64,000 nt of DNA from Pantoea sp. Cy-639 (GCF_011752525.1 NZ_VWXI01000012.1:1-64000); one strand, 5' to 3'; shown: positions 7,497 to 18,059, numbered from the stretch's first letter. Made by a program: numbers and translations. The notes: a model not told the origin generated them from the sequence alone.

Positions 7497-9218
7497 ATGG
7501 AGACGGCACCGACAACCGAAGAGTTGGTTGAGCTTTTCAAGCGCGGAGAATTGGCTAGTCAAATGGCACGCCGATTTGGATTGAGTGGCAGGTCGGACAC
7601 CAGAGTGATCGAAGAGCGTTGCATCGCTTTGCACAACGCAAGAACCATCGATTTGTTAGCGCTTGTTGAAAACAATGCCTTGCAAAAGCTTGCTGGCACT
7701 GATTTTTTCTTGGCTTCGCACTTTTTCTGCCAGCTTTTGCCCGAGTTACAGGCTGAGCCCGGACGAATGATGGCTTGTGTCGACGCACTTGTAACGCGTG
7801 GAGGGGAAGACGGTGCCGCTAATCAGCCCAATGGCGCGTTTCAGAAATGGTGTGCGAATGTTCCCCAGCGTGCTAGCGAGGTCATTGCCGGAGCGCATCA
7901 AGGTGATGAACTCTCGAGTCACCATCTTTCGTTCGCGCTAACGGCAACTAGCGATTTGGCTGAGGCGCGCCGCATTGCTGTCGGATATGAAGATGTACGT
8001 CGTCACGCAGCCATTGCTGCCTTGGGGCGTATTGAACACCAAAATTCAGAGTCAAGCTCTGATACTTTTGCAGTTTTCAAGGCACTGCTAGAGCTAGGTA
8101 TTGGCGACCCCGTTAGGGCGAGCGTATTGCATGCGACTATGGAAATCTTGGCGCGCTGCCCTGACATCGCACCGGCAGATGCGAACGTATTTATAAGCCA
8201 GTTGGTGATGAATCCCGGCAAGTTCACCATACACCAGTGTGCACGTGCGCTTTGGGTCTACCGGGAGGCGCTCACTCCGGATATTGTCGCTTGCTTACTG
8301 GGGGCATTGGATCATCTAGAGTCAGCCAACAAGGGGACCGTAGAAGAGCTAGATATGGGCCTCCAGGTGCTTATGGAGCACGGGCATGCCGAGGCTGCAT
8401 TATCTTTCGTAACAAGGCTGCTCTCACGCACAGATGATGATCTAGAACTTGAAACCTTGGATAGTTTCACTAGGACATTACTGGCCGGCTCTTCTGATGT
8501 TCTCAGTCGAGTAGTAGTTCGGTGGCTAAAGCTTGGCGCCCCCCGCCTCTGTGGTGGTCTCGCTAAGGCCATACAGGGCCCAGGGCTAGACGGCGCGCCC
8601 CTAAGCCTAAAGGCTGTAGACCTGGCAATTTCTCCCACCGAACAATTGTTCATTTGTCGAAAGGCTGTTGGCTGGTTCTTTTTCAAACCGACCACCGCCT
8701 CTTCCGTCTTGGTCTCGGTGCTACGGGTCTGCGATATGGATACATGCCGAGAGGTGCGGAAGCTGCTGGTTGATCCGTTGCTCCAAAACTATGGTGGTGT
8801 GCGGGAGTATCTTGGCAGCCTTGCACCCGAGGATGCTGCGAGCGAGGCTGTGACCTGGGCTCTCGCTCAAAACGACTCTTATCTCGAAGCACAGCGGACC
8901 ATTCCACCCATCGTCGAACTCCAACCATCGGAGCACCATTGCCGCATAGAGCGACTGCGCATTTCTGATCAGATGCGAGATGCTCATAAACAGGCGGAAA
9001 GCGGGTCGGTTTTCTTGAACCTAGTGAGCCGCTCTGTGCTGCTTTATGGCAATCGCTCACTTACCTTTGTAGACGATGGCCAAGACAATCTTCGCCCTAT
9101 GGAAATCAACCTTCACTCCCACGGAATCTCCTACGAGATGCCGCGAATGGAGGTCATTGATCCTGTGGGTCTTGAGTATGTCCTCCGCATTTTCCGCCAT
9201 GAGAGGATGGAAGAATGA
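7497..9218 (+). CDS. Large helical protein, first gene of a putative two-gene defence operon
   Basis: A 573-residue protein I cannot assign to a family. It has no signal peptide or clear membrane span. Residues ~95-480 are a succession of short amphipathic helices with repeating hydrophobic spacing (for example SDLAEARRIAVGYEDVRRHA, then DPVRASVLHATMEILARCP), which looks like an alpha-solenoid of HEAT type. The final ~90 residues read as a mixed fold. ATG 7497 has GAGGGA upstream. The last four bases (ATGA) are shared with the start of the nuclease-like gene, so the two are translationally coupled and probably form a complex. Solenoid proteins in defence systems commonly act as sensors or scaffolds; that role here is inference from context. 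Codon use is AT-richer than in the core genes. Confidence 0.65.
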   Translation: METAPTTEELVELFKRGELASQMARRFGLSGRSDTRVIEERCIALHNARTIDLLALVENNALQKLAGTDFFLASHFFCQLLPELQAEPGRMMACVDALVTRGGEDGAANQPNGAFQKWCANVPQRASEVIAGAHQGDELSSHHLSFALTATSDLAEARRIAVGYEDVRRHAAIAALGRIEHQNSESSSDTFAVFKALLELGIGDPVRASVLHATMEILARCPDIAPADANVFISQLVMNPGKFTIHQCARALWVYREALTPDIVACLLGALDHLESANKGTVEELDMGLQVLMEHGHAEAALSFVTRLLSRTDDDLELETLDSFTRTLLAGSSDVLSRVVVRWLKLGAPRLCGGLAKAIQGPGLDGAPLSLKAVDLAISPTEQLFICRKAVGWFFFKPTTASSVLVSVLRVCDMDTCREVRKLLVDPLLQNYGGVREYLGSLAPEDAASEAVTWALAQNDSYLEAQRTIPPIVELQPSEHHCRIERLRISDQMRDAHKQAESGSVFLNLVSRSVLLYGNRSLTFVDDGQDNLRPMEINLHSHGISYEMPRMEVIDPVGLEYVLRIFRHERMEE

Positions 9219-10921
9219 AGCTCCTAATTCGTGATTACTTGGGATCGTTAAGGGAACGAGATGAGCTGGATGCAATCCTCCCCGATCTGTTGAGTGAGCT
9301 TGGCTTCCATGTCTATTCACGCCCTCAGAGAGGTACAAGCCAGCTTGGAGTAGACATTGCGGCCGTTGGGAAGGACGACGACGGAGAGAAGAAAGTTTTT
9401 CTGTTTTCCGTCAAACAGGGCGACCTTACGCGTCAAGACTGGGACGGAACTCCGCAAGCTCTACGATCATCTTTGGATGAAATTCTAGATGCATACATCC
9501 CTCACAGAATTCCCGCCAGATACAAAGGATTGAAGGTTGTCATCTGCCTGGCATTTGGAGGAGATGTGAATGAGCAAGTGCGAGAGAAGCTAACGGGTTT
9601 CATCGCAAGAAACACCACCGCGAGAGTCACTTTTGATGAATGGAATGGCGATAAGATCGCCGGAATGATTCTGAAAGGAATACTGAGGGAGAAAATTCTT
9701 CCAAAACCGTTGCGCAGTAGCTTCCAGAAAGCCGTTGCTATGGTCGATGAGCCTGAGGTCTCTTATGAGCACTTTAGTCGATTTGCAGGGGATTTATGTC
9801 AGGCAGGCACCATGTCGGGAAAAGCCCGCGTGCGTGCTGCCCGGCAGTTAAACATCTGCCTGTGGATCCTTTTTGTTTGGGCCCGCAGTGCAGGCAACAT
9901 CGAATCACCTTATCGTTCGAGTGAACTGGCTCTGCTCACATCGTGGGAATTGCTCCGACCTACCCTCGGCAGCAATGGCCGGGAAATAAAGGCGCTTAGC
10001 ATCGTTGTTCGGCAGATGATCGAACTTCATCTTACCATCTCTATGGAATTCATCGAATCGCGGGTGTTGCCGTACGCGAAAATACGCCATGGGATATCGA
10101 TGGCAACAGGCTCCCGAAGCTCGCTTGATGTAAACCTTGCTCTATTTGAGGTACTGGGTCGTATTGGTTTGGCGGGCCTATGGCTCCACTGGATCGGAGA
10201 AAGGAGTGACGAAGCCCACCAGGGGAAAATCAGAAGCAGTGTCGTACAGCTCACACAAACGGGCCTGGAGCTAATTCGAAACAACCCCGCTTTGTTTCTG
10301 CCGATAGCAGATAGACAAGGAACCAACATCGCCCTTTTCCTCCAGCTTTGGCTGGCTAGTGAGGTTGATGCGACAGGCGTAACTTCTTGGCTCGAAGAAA
10401 TGGCTTATCGTCTGAACTTCTCTATTCACACAAGAAGTCGTTACACCAGTTCTTTCACAGATTACCGTGACCTTGCCGAACACCCGCGCGATAGATCCGA
10501 CGAGTATTTCAAAGAGGCTATGGCAGGAAGCACAATTGTTCCATTACTTGCTGCTTGGTTGCATGCGCTTGGTGCGACTGAGGCGGTCGAGGCGCTGAGC
10601 CGCCTTGCTCAGAAGGAGTTGAAGCACTGCACCTTGCAGCTTTGGCTACCGGACGCCTCGTCGGAAGAGAATCTTTATGTAGGTAACAGCTCTCATGGGC
10701 GGGCCCTTTGTGGGCTGCCGTTGAACAAAGGTGGACACCAACTCATTGCCACCATAGCAGAGGCATGCAGTACGGATTCGGGCTTGCAGGGTCTGTCGCC
10801 TATCAAGTCGGGTTTCTGGCCAGTGGTCATGGTCGCCTGCCACCATCATCAGCTACCAATCCCTCCGGGGTTTTGGATCAGCTCTCTAATGGAGCCTGAG
10901 TCGGAGCTTGAAACTGATTAG
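9215..10921 (+). CDS. Putative PD-(D/E)XK-like nuclease, second gene of the two-gene operon
   Basis: A 568-residue protein coupled by ATGA overlap to the helical gene. Residues ~20-150 have the layout of a restriction-endonuclease fold: an N-terminal helix with acidic residues, a beta-hairpin ending GVDI (Asp47), a strand ending FSVKQGDL (Lys67), then strands RYKGLKVVICLAFGG and a late TFDEWNGDKIAGMI motif. Similar F-x-W-D-G-D-K/R-L-A ends follow the catalytic core in many Mrr-like enzymes. In the usual D...ExK motif, Ser65 replaces the Glu or Gln before Lys67, so activity may depend on another acidic residue or be lost. Residues ~170-568 are mostly helical and unassigned. I know of no described system with this pair. 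Confidence 0.6.
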   Translation: MKLLIRDYLGSLRERDELDAILPDLLSELGFHVYSRPQRGTSQLGVDIAAVGKDDDGEKKVFLFSVKQGDLTRQDWDGTPQALRSSLDEILDAYIPHRIPARYKGLKVVICLAFGGDVNEQVREKLTGFIARNTTARVTFDEWNGDKIAGMILKGILREKILPKPLRSSFQKAVAMVDEPEVSYEHFSRFAGDLCQAGTMSGKARVRAARQLNICLWILFVWARSAGNIESPYRSSELALLTSWELLRPTLGSNGREIKALSIVVRQMIELHLTISMEFIESRVLPYAKIRHGISMATGSRSSLDVNLALFEVLGRIGLAGLWLHWIGERSDEAHQGKIRSSVVQLTQTGLELIRNNPALFLPIADRQGTNIALFLQLWLASEVDATGVTSWLEEMAYRLNFSIHTRSRYTSSFTDYRDLAEHPRDRSDEYFKEAMAGSTIVPLLAAWLHALGATEAVEALSRLAQKELKHCTLQLWLPDASSEENLYVGNSSHGRALCGLPLNKGGHQLIATIAEACSTDSGLQGLSPIKSGFWPVVMVACHHHQLPIPPGFWISSLMEPESELETD

Positions 10922-11238
10922 CATCGACCCTCTGTTGGTGTCGCATCAACCTTAAGCGGGCCCGTGTGATGAGTCCGCTCTTGGCCGATAGCTGTCCTTG
11001 GTGAAGGGCTGCTATGGGTCGAAAGCAGCCATCCACAACCGGCAGCTAACGTTCTATACAGGACAATAATGACTGACCCTCATCGGCCAATAGCTACTAT
11101 CAAAAAAGACCACCGTTGACTAGATGCTATCAGTTACTGGAACCAGTCTCGACCGAGACCTTGAAATATATATTAAGTAGCATACAGTCCCAAAAACGTC
11201 ACTTTCACCCAAGCCCACACACAGCAGCGCGAATTGAC
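10922..11238. other. Spacer before the Mrr-like gene, with degenerate repeat
   Basis: About 317 bases. The first half carries copy 2 of the degenerate intergenic repeat. The second half is AT-rich and may contain the Mrr promoter. An in-frame TTG at 11116 would lengthen the next protein by 41 residues, but there is no matching ribosome binding site. Confidence 0.45.
10971..11051 (+). repeat. Degenerate intergenic repeat, copy 2
   Basis: Contains GTCCGCTCTTGGCCGATAGC, then GGGTCGAAAGCAGCCA and CCGGCAGCTAACG. The order of shared words matches the reverse complement of 7315-7378, so copies 1 and 2 flank the two-gene operon in opposite orientation. Confidence 0.5.
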
Positions 11239-12192
11239 ATGGCAAGAGTAAAAAAAGAAAGACCAGTTTTTGACGCAACCAGTATTAGCCTCGAAGAGTG
11301 GCTCTCTATGGTTTTCACTTATAAAGAAAATAGAAAATATAGATTCATAGATTACCGCTTTCCAACAGATACACATGCAGCCGAATATCTGGCCTCGGCA
11401 GAAGTAAGATCGGAGCTTGAAACTAAGCACCTAATACGCTCATTCCTGATCCCCCCTGGGATTCAAGGACATGATCATCAATTCTTCCACCTTTGGGTAG
11501 ATAATGGTGACATCGCCAAAATGATGGAGACGAGCGAGTACGCTCGCCGCCTTTTCAGAAATGAAGGCTGGGAAGGCTTGACTTGGATATTAGATCTCCT
11601 CCCAGATTGGCCTCAGCACGCTATTGACGCGCTGGACGCCTTCATACGAGCGCATACACTTTACCTTTCTGATGACCGTATATTGGGCCTCTGTGACGTG
11701 ATTTCTATAATTCGCCACAAGTACCTACTTTCATCAAATCCTCGCGACATACTCAATGATGTTTCATCAAGGGATTTTGAGTTCCTCATCGCTGCCTTGT
11801 TTAGAAGGCAGAAGTACAATGCAGAAGTCACTAAGCAGTCGCGGGATGGAGGAGCTGATATAATATGCAGCTCACTAGAAACCCCCATCAAGCAAAAGGT
11901 ACTTATTGAATGCAAGCACCACACAGGCACCATTGGAGTTGAAGTAATTCGCAAGCTGGCAGGAGTTGTGAGTGAAACCGGAGCCACAAGCGGCTGGGTT
12001 GTGACCTCTAGCAAATTTAGTTCGCCAGCGGTGGAGTTTGCTAGTACGACAGGGAGAATTCAGCTTCTAGATTACAAGGCATTGAACCTTAAATTTAACG
12101 AGTATTTTGGTGCGCGTTGGAGTGAGCGTTTACCATTTCTAATCAGCGAGGGGCAACGAACTCAAGTCAAGAATGCAGCTAAAGACAGTTGA
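11239..12192 (+). CDS. Mrr-type restriction endonuclease with extra N-terminal domain
   Basis: A 317-residue protein from ATG 11239 (MARVKKERPVFDATSI). The ribosome binding site is weak, and an in-frame TTG at 11116 is the alternative. Residues ~172-290 form an Mrr catalytic domain: helix with Glu181 (SSRDFEFLIAALFRRQKY), DGGADI with Asp207, IECKHH with Glu224 and Lys226, then a helix and GWVVTSSKFS. This is the full E-D-ExK set of an active PD-(D/E)XK nuclease. Mrr enzymes cut methylated DNA. Residues 1-170 are unassigned, helical, and rich in Trp and His, and probably decide what is recognised. It stands alone, with AT-rich codon use like the other island genes. Confidence 0.8.
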   Translation: MARVKKERPVFDATSISLEEWLSMVFTYKENRKYRFIDYRFPTDTHAAEYLASAEVRSELETKHLIRSFLIPPGIQGHDHQFFHLWVDNGDIAKMMETSEYARRLFRNEGWEGLTWILDLLPDWPQHAIDALDAFIRAHTLYLSDDRILGLCDVISIIRHKYLLSSNPRDILNDVSSRDFEFLIAALFRRQKYNAEVTKQSRDGGADIICSSLETPIKQKVLIECKHHTGTIGVEVIRKLAGVVSETGATSGWVVTSSKFSSPAVEFASTTGRIQLLDYKALNLKFNEYFGARWSERLPFLISEGQRTQVKNAAKDS

Positions 12193-12460
12193 AAGCGCTT
12201 AGTACGTATCGGGCAGATCCGACCAGGGCTCCCTCACCCCTACTGCTCTAGAGGAGGGGCAGTTCTGGATCAAAAGCGGCCAAAATTCATCATTTGCAGA
12301 TCAGTTGGATGCGAGCATCTGCCCCCCCTTGAGGTAAACGGCCCTGAGCAGCACTCCGTCATGGATTTCGATGTGCTGAGCAGCCCGCGAAATCTGATCA
12401 ACATCTCGGTGGGGCAGAAAGTGAGGCAAAATTTCTATCAGCGGCAAAATGTGCAGGCAT
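12193..12460. other. Right end of the defence island
   Basis: 268 bases between the Mrr-like gene and the terminator of tRNA-Pro. It includes copy 3 of the degenerate repeat (12256-12282). I looked for a partial duplicate of the tRNA 3' end, as left by integrases, and found none here. Confidence 0.4.
12256..12282 (+). repeat. Degenerate intergenic repeat, copy 3 (short)
   Basis: GGGGCAGTTCTGGATCAAAA followed by GCGGCCA matches the minus-strand reading of copy 1 at about 19-20 of 27 positions. It marks the boundary between the Mrr-like gene and the tRNA-Pro unit. Confidence 0.45.
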
Positions 12461-12490
12461 AAAAAAATCCAGTCACCGCTAAGTGACTGG
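12461..12490 (-). terminator. Rho-independent terminator of tRNA-Pro
   Basis: On the minus strand CCAGTCAC and GTGACTGG form an 8-bp stem, followed by ATTTTTTTATG. It starts 17 bases after the tRNA 3' end. Confidence 0.85.
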
Positions 12491-12506
12491 ATTCTTTGGA
12501 GTATTT

Positions 12507-12583
12507 TGGTCGGGACGGAGTGATTCGAACACTCGACCCCTTGCACCCCATGCAAGTGCGCTACCGGGCTGCGCTACGCCCCG
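12507..12583 (-). tRNA. tRNA-Pro (anticodon GGG)
   Basis: A 77-nt cloverleaf with acceptor arms CGGGGCG/CGTCCCG, an anticodon arm CTTGC-ATGGGGT-GCAAG giving GGG, the T arm GTTCGAATC and an encoded CCA. It reads CCC and CCU proline codons. Its 3' end faces the defence island, the usual side for integration next to a tRNA gene. Confidence 0.95.
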
Positions 12584-12682
12584 ACATCATTCTCGATACC
12601 GCTGAGAACTTTGAAGAATTTAACCTAACCTTTTGAATAATGGAAGCTTTTTTTCAAAAATTTCCACTCGTCGCCAACCAGA

Positions 12683-13039
12683 TCACTTCTTCAGAACCAC
12701 CAACACATCCTCCAACTCCGCAATCATCTGCCGAATCAGCTGCTTGTACTGGCTGGACTCATCCTTGACCTCATCACTGGAGAGCCGCAACCGCGCCCCG
12801 CCAATGGTAAAGCCCTGGTCATACAGCAAAGCGCGGATCTGGCGGATCATCAGCACGTCCTGGCGCTGATAATACCGCCGGTTGCCACGGCGCTTCACCG
12901 GGTTGAGCTGCGGAAACTCCTGCTCCCAGTAGCGCAGCACGTGCGGTTTTACCGCACAGAGCTCGCTGACTTCACCGATGGTGAAGTAGCGTTTGCCCGG
13001 GATGGGGGGCAGCTCGTCGTTATGGCTTGGTTCCAGCAT
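12683..13039 (-). CDS. MerR-family transcriptional regulator
   Basis: A 118-residue regulator with the MerR winged helix-turn-helix at residues ~17-85 ([30 protein letters not shown] in overlapping pieces, then [19 protein letters not shown]), and a short coiled-coil dimerisation helix to the end. It lacks the cysteines of metal-sensing MerR proteins and a ligand-binding domain. It overlaps ihfA by 20 bases and is the last gene of the thrS-pheT-ihfA cluster. The same regulator follows ihfA in many gamma-proteobacteria; its targets are not known to me. Confidence 0.9.
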   Translation of the reverse strand: MLEPSHNDELPPIPGKRYFTIGEVSELCAVKPHVLRYWEQEFPQLNPVKRRGNRRYYQRQDVLMIRQIRALLYDQGFTIGGARLRLSSDEVKDESSQYKQLIRQMIAELEDVLVVLKK

Positions 13040-13322
13040 AGGCCTCTACCCGGGCTTTCAGCTTCTGCCCTGGACGAAAGGTGACGACGCGGCGCGCGGT
13101 GATCGGGATCTCTTCCCCAGTCTTGGGGTTGCGGCCCGGCCGCTGGCGTTTGTCGCGAAGGTCGAAGTTGCCGAAACCGGACAGCTTGACCTGCTCGTTG
13201 TCTTCAAGTGCGTGCCGAATTTCTTCGAAAAACAGCTCGACCAGCTCCTTGGCCTCGCGCTTGTTGAGCCCCAGCTCCTCGTACAGCCTTTCGGCCATCT
13301 CAGCTTTCGTCAGAGCACCCAT
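13020..13322 (-). CDS. ihfA: Integration host factor alpha subunit
   Basis: A 100-residue HU/IHF family protein: [21 protein letters not shown] opens the helical dimer body, [10 protein letters not shown] follows, and the DNA-clasping arm carries the conserved [12 protein letters not shown] with the intercalating proline. With IhfB it bends DNA sharply and acts in transcription, recombination and phage integration. It lies 4 bases downstream of pheT, as in E. coli, so it should be transcribed with it. The start is fixed by length and N-terminus. Confidence 0.97.
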   Translation of the reverse strand: MGALTKAEMAERLYEELGLNKREAKELVELFFEEIRHALEDNEQVKLSGFGNFDLRDKRQRPGRNPKTGEEIPITARRVVTFRPGQKLKARVEAYAGTKP

Positions 13323-13326
13323 GCCG

Positions 13327-15708
13327 TTATTTCCTTAACGTGGTGTTCAACCTTTGTTCAAGCGAGGTGAGGATAGTCTGCAGGGTTTCATTCACCTCAT
13401 CGTCGTTAAGAGTGCGCGATGGATGTTGCCAGGTCAAGCCGACGGCCAGGCTTTTTCTATCAGGATCAATGCCTTTACCCTGGTAGACGTCAAACAGCCT
13501 GAGGTCTGTGAGCCATTCGCCCGCATTGTCACGAATTACTTCAAGCACCGAGCTAGAAGCTACATCACGTCCTGCGATCAAAGCCAGGTCACGACGGGTT
13601 TCCGGGAACTTGGACAGTTCGCTGAACTTCGGCAGGCGGCCTTCGACTACATCGCCGAGCACCAGCTCGAAGACGAACACCGGGCGGTCGAGACCGAGGG
13701 TCTTGGCCAGCTCTGGGTGGATGGCGCCGAGGTAGCCGACTTCCTTGCCGTCGCGCTCGATGCGGGCGGTCTGGCCGGGGTGCAGGGCCGGGTGCTTGCC
13801 GGCAGCGAAGGTGAAATCGCTCAGGGCACCGGAGTAACCCAGCAGGGCTTCCACGTCGGCTTTGACGTCGAAGAAGTCGATGCTGTCACGACCGTTGGCC
13901 CAGCCTTCCGGCAGGCGGCTGCCGGTGACGACGCCGGCGATCATTGGCTGCTGCTTGAGGTCACCGAGCTGGCCGACGAAGCGCAGGCCGCTTTCGAACA
14001 GGCGCACGCGATCTTGCTGGCGGTTGAGGTTGTGCTGCATGGCCTTGACCAGGCCCGGCCACAACGAGGCGCGCATGGCGGCCATGTCGTTGGAGATCGG
14101 GTTGGCCAGCAGCAGCGGCTCGACGCCTGGGGTGAACAGCTCGAACAGTTTCGGGTCGATGAAGCTGTAGGTGATGGCTTCCTGGTAGCCGCGGGCAACC
14201 AGCAGACGGCGCAGGTTCGGCAGCTCGCCACGGGTTTCCGGGCGGGCTTGCGGAGCCAGGCGGGCCTGCGGGTAGCGGACCGGCAGGTTGTTGTAGCCGT
14301 ACAGGCGGGCCAGCTCTTCGATCAGGTCGACTTCCAGGCTGACGTCGAAGCGGTGGCTTGGGACGGTGACAGTCCACTCCCCTGCCCCATTGGCGCTGGT
14401 TTTCAGCTCCAGGGCGTTGAGCAGTTGCTCGACCTGGGCGGCGTCCATCTCCATGCCGAGCATCTGGGTGATGCGTTCGTCGCGCAGGGTGATCGGCGCG
14501 ATGTTCGGCAGGTGCTGCTCGCTCACGGTCTCGACGATCGGACCGGCTTCGCCGCCGACGATCTCGAGGATCAGGGCGGTGGCGCGCTCCATGGCTTCAC
14601 GGGCCAGTTGCGAGTCCACGCCGCGCTCGTAGCGGTGCGAGGCGTCGGTGTGCAGGCCGTAGGAACGGGCCTTGCCGGCGACGGAGATCGGCTCGAAGAA
14701 GGCGCTTTCCAGGAACAGGTCGCGGGTCTTCTCGGTGTTGACGCCGCTGTGCTCGCCACCCATCACGCCGGCAATGGCCAGGGCGCGGGTGTGGTCGGCA
14801 ATGACTAGGGTATCGGCGCGCAGGGCAACTTCCTGGCCGTCCAGCAGGACCAGCTTCTCGCCCTCCTCGGCCATGCGCACGCGGATGCCACCATTGATTT
14901 CGGCGAGGTCGAAGGCGTGCATCGGCTGGCCGAGTTCGAGCATCACGTAGTTGGTGATGTCGACGGCGGCGTCGATGCTGCGCACGTCGCTGCGGCGCAG
15001 GCGCTCGACCATCCACAGCGGGGTCGGCTTGCTCAGGTCGACGTTGCGGATCACGCGGCCCAGGTAGCGTGGGCAGGCGGCCGGGGCGCTGACTTCGACC
15101 GGGCGCACTTCGTCGTGGGCGGCCGGTACGGCTGGCACCACCGGGCGGGTGACCGGTACGTCGTACAGGGCGCTGACGTCGCGGGCCATGCCGGCGATGG
15201 ACAGGCAGTCACCGCGGTTCGGGGTCAGGCCGATTTCGATGCTGGCATCGTCCAGGTTCAGGTACTGGCGAATGTCCTGGCCAACCGGGGCATCGCCCGC
15301 CAGCTCCAACAGGCCGTCGTTCTCTTCGCTGATCTGCAGCTCGGCAGCCGAGCACAGCATGCCGAAGGACTCGACGCCGCGCAGCTTGGCCTTCTTGATC
15401 TTGAAATCGCCCGGCAGCTCGGCGCCGATCATGGCGAACGGGATCTTGATGCCTGGACGGGCGTTAGGAGCGCCGCAGACCACCTGGAAGGTTTCCGCGC
15501 CGTTGCTCACCTGGCACACGCGCAGCTTGTCGGCGTCCGGGTGTTGTTCGGTGGTGAGGATCTCGCCCACCACGATGCCGCTGAACTGGCCGGCAGCGGG
15601 GGTCACGCTGTCGACTTCGAGGCCGGCCATGGACAGGCGGGCGACCAGTTCGTCACGGGAGACTTGCGGGTTTACCCAACCGCGCAGCCACTGTTCACTG
15701 AATTTCAT
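13327..15708 (-). CDS. pheT: Phenylalanyl-tRNA synthetase beta subunit
   Basis: A 793-residue protein. It begins [21 protein letters not shown], followed by the tRNA-binding OB fold (~40-150, [19 protein letters not shown]), the B3/B4 editing domain, the B5 domain, and a C-terminal FDX-ACB anticodon-binding domain that ends in TLRK. With PheS it forms the alpha2-beta2 enzyme that charges tRNA-Phe. ATG 15708 has AGGAG eight bases upstream. The open frame extends 46 codons beyond this into pheS without support. The gap to pheS is 31 bases and to ihfA 4 bases. Confidence 0.97.
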   Translation of the reverse strand: MKFSEQWLRGWVNPQVSRDELVARLSMAGLEVDSVTPAAGQFSGIVVGEILTTEQHPDADKLRVCQVSNGAETFQVVCGAPNARPGIKIPFAMIGAELPGDFKIKKAKLRGVESFGMLCSAAELQISEENDGLLELAGDAPVGQDIRQYLNLDDASIEIGLTPNRGDCLSIAGMARDVSALYDVPVTRPVVPAVPAAHDEVRPVEVSAPAACPRYLGRVIRNVDLSKPTPLWMVERLRRSDVRSIDAAVDITNYVMLELGQPMHAFDLAEINGGIRVRMAEEGEKLVLLDGQEVALRADTLVIADHTRALAIAGVMGGEHSGVNTEKTRDLFLESAFFEPISVAGKARSYGLHTDASHRYERGVDSQLAREAMERATALILEIVGGEAGPIVETVSEQHLPNIAPITLRDERITQMLGMEMDAAQVEQLLNALELKTSANGAGEWTVTVPSHRFDVSLEVDLIEELARLYGYNNLPVRYPQARLAPQARPETRGELPNLRRLLVARGYQEAITYSFIDPKLFELFTPGVEPLLLANPISNDMAAMRASLWPGLVKAMQHNLNRQQDRVRLFESGLRFVGQLGDLKQQPMIAGVVTGSRLPEGWANGRDSIDFFDVKADVEALLGYSGALSDFTFAAGKHPALHPGQTARIERDGKEVGYLGAIHPELAKTLGLDRPVFVFELVLGDVVEGRLPKFSELSKFPETRRDLALIAGRDVASSSVLEVIRDNAGEWLTDLRLFDVYQGKGIDPDRKSLAVGLTWQHPSRTLNDDEVNETLQTILTSLEQRLNTTLRK

Positions 15709-15739
15709 GCTGTTCTCCTGAAAGTTGCGTCGATTGGGC

Positions 15740-16810
<1,071 letters not shown>

Positions 16811-16867
16811 TCCGATGACGTTTTACACCCGACGGCGCAGGCGCCGCCGGATGATTGTCGTGGGTAC

Positions 16868-17224
16868 TTAAGCCAGTACGGCTTTAGCCTTCTCGACAAT
16901 CGCAGCAAACGCCGCTTTTTCGTTCACTGCCAGGTCGGCCAGAACCTTACGGTCGATTTCGATCGACGCCTTTTTCAGGCCAGCAATCAGACGGCTGTAC
17001 GACAGACCGTTGGTGCGGGCACCGGCGTTGATACGAGCGATCCACAGAGCGCGGAACTGACGCTTCTTCTGACGACGGTCGCGGTAGGCGTATTGGCCTG
17101 CCTTGATGACCGCCTGCTTGGCAACGCGGAATACGCGCGAGCGTGCACCGTAGTAGCCTTTAGCCAGTTTCAGAATTTTCTTGTGACGCTTACGAGCGAT
17201 GACGCCACGCTTTACACGAGCCAT
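16868..17224 (-). CDS. rplT: 50S ribosomal protein L20
   Basis: A 118-residue, very basic protein with the L20 pattern [20 protein letters not shown] and a tail ending [10 protein letters not shown]20 binds 23S rRNA early in large-subunit assembly and, in E. coli, represses translation of rpmI-rplT by binding their mRNA. It is 28 bases downstream of rpmI in the infC-rpmI-rplT operon. Confidence 0.98.
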   Translation of the reverse strand: MARVKRGVIARKRHKKILKLAKGYYGARSRVFRVAKQAVIKAGQYAYRDRRQKKRQFRALWIARINAGARTNGLSYSRLIAGLKKASIEIDRKVLADLAVNEKAAFAAIVEKAKAVLA

Positions 17225-17252
17225 GAGTAACTTCCTCTATCTTTGACCGAAA

Positions 17253-17447
17253 TTAACGTACGCGCAGCATGCGCTCGACTTTTGCAACGTCAGACGGGTG
17301 CAGCAGGCTGGCACCGCGCAGTTGACGCTTACGCTTGGTCGACATTTTGGTCAGGATGTGGCTCTTGAAAGCGTGCTTGTGCTTGAAGCCGGAAGCAGTT
17401 TTCAGGAAACGCTTCGCAGCACCGCTCTTGGTTTTCATCTTTGGCAT
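17253..17447 (-). CDS. rpmI: 50S ribosomal protein L35
   Basis: A 64-residue basic protein beginning [14 protein letters not shown] and ending MLRVR, which is full length for L35. ATG 17447 has GGAGTTCC nine bases upstream; the open frame extends five codons further without support. It lies between infC and rplT in the conserved order. Confidence 0.98.
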   Translation of the reverse strand: MPKMKTKSGAAKRFLKTASGFKHKHAFKSHILTKMSTKRKRQLRGASLLHPSDVAKVERMLRVR

Positions 17448-17508
17448 GTTGGAACTCCGCATTCGATAAAATTACACAATAATCATCAGGCCTGCCGTGC
17501 CCGGGAGA

Positions 17509-18054
17509 TTACTTCTTCTTTTTGGGGGCGATGACCATCATAAGCTGGCGTCCTTCCATCTTCGGATGCTGCTCAACGGTGCCGTATTCCACAAGGTCAG
17601 CTTCGACCCGCTTCAACAGCTCCATGCCCAGCTCCTGGTGGGCCATCTCACGGCCGCGGAATCTCAGAGAGATCTTGGCCTTGTCCCCATCGCTAAGGAA
17701 ACGTACCAGGTTGCGTAGTTTTACCTGGTAATCCCCTTCTTCCGTCCCTGGACGAAACTTGATTTCTTTGATCTGGATCTGCTTCTGGTTCTTCTTGGCT
17801 TCGTTGGCCTGCTTCTTCTTCTCGAAGAGGTGCTTGCCGTAGTCCATCACCTTGCAGACGGGTGGTACCGCGTCTGCAGAGATTTCCACCAGATCCAGCT
17901 TCGCTTCATCAGCGATACGCAGCGCTTCATCAATCGAGACGATGCCAATCTGCTCGCCGTCAGCACCAATTAACCGAACCTCGCGTGCCGAGATATTCTC
18001 GTTGATCGGGGCTTTCGGTGCAGTTCGTTTATCGTTTCTCATTTCACGCTTAAT
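17509..18054 (-). CDS. infC: Translation initiation factor IF-3 (probable AUU start)
   Basis: A 181-residue IF-3 with the N-domain ([23 protein letters not shown]), a lysine-rich linker, and the C-domain ending IAPKKKK. IF-3 keeps ribosomal subunits apart and checks initiator tRNA and start codon. The preferred start is ATT at 18054-18052: GGAG lies eight bases upstream of it. An in-frame ATG at 18060-18058 would sit only two bases after that GGAG and overlaps the thrS stop. E. coli infC also uses AUU, so that IF-3 represses its own synthesis. The Shine-Dalgarno is inside the last thrS codons, coupling the two genes. Confidence 0.95.
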   Translation of the reverse strand: MKREMRNDKRTAPKAPINENISAREVRLIGADGEQIGIVSIDEALRIADEAKLDLVEISADAVPPVCKVMDYGKHLFEKKKQANEAKKNQKQIQIKEIKFRPGTEEGDYQVKLRNLVRFLSDGDKAKISLRFRGREMAHQELGMELLKRVEADLVEYGTVEQHPKMEGRQLMMVIAPKKKK

Positions 18055-18059
18055 AGTCA

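Noticed and set aside
13354..14808. 484-codon open frame on the plus strand
   Set aside because: It is exactly antisense to pheT, has skewed composition and no family resemblance. High GC gives long shadow frames here.
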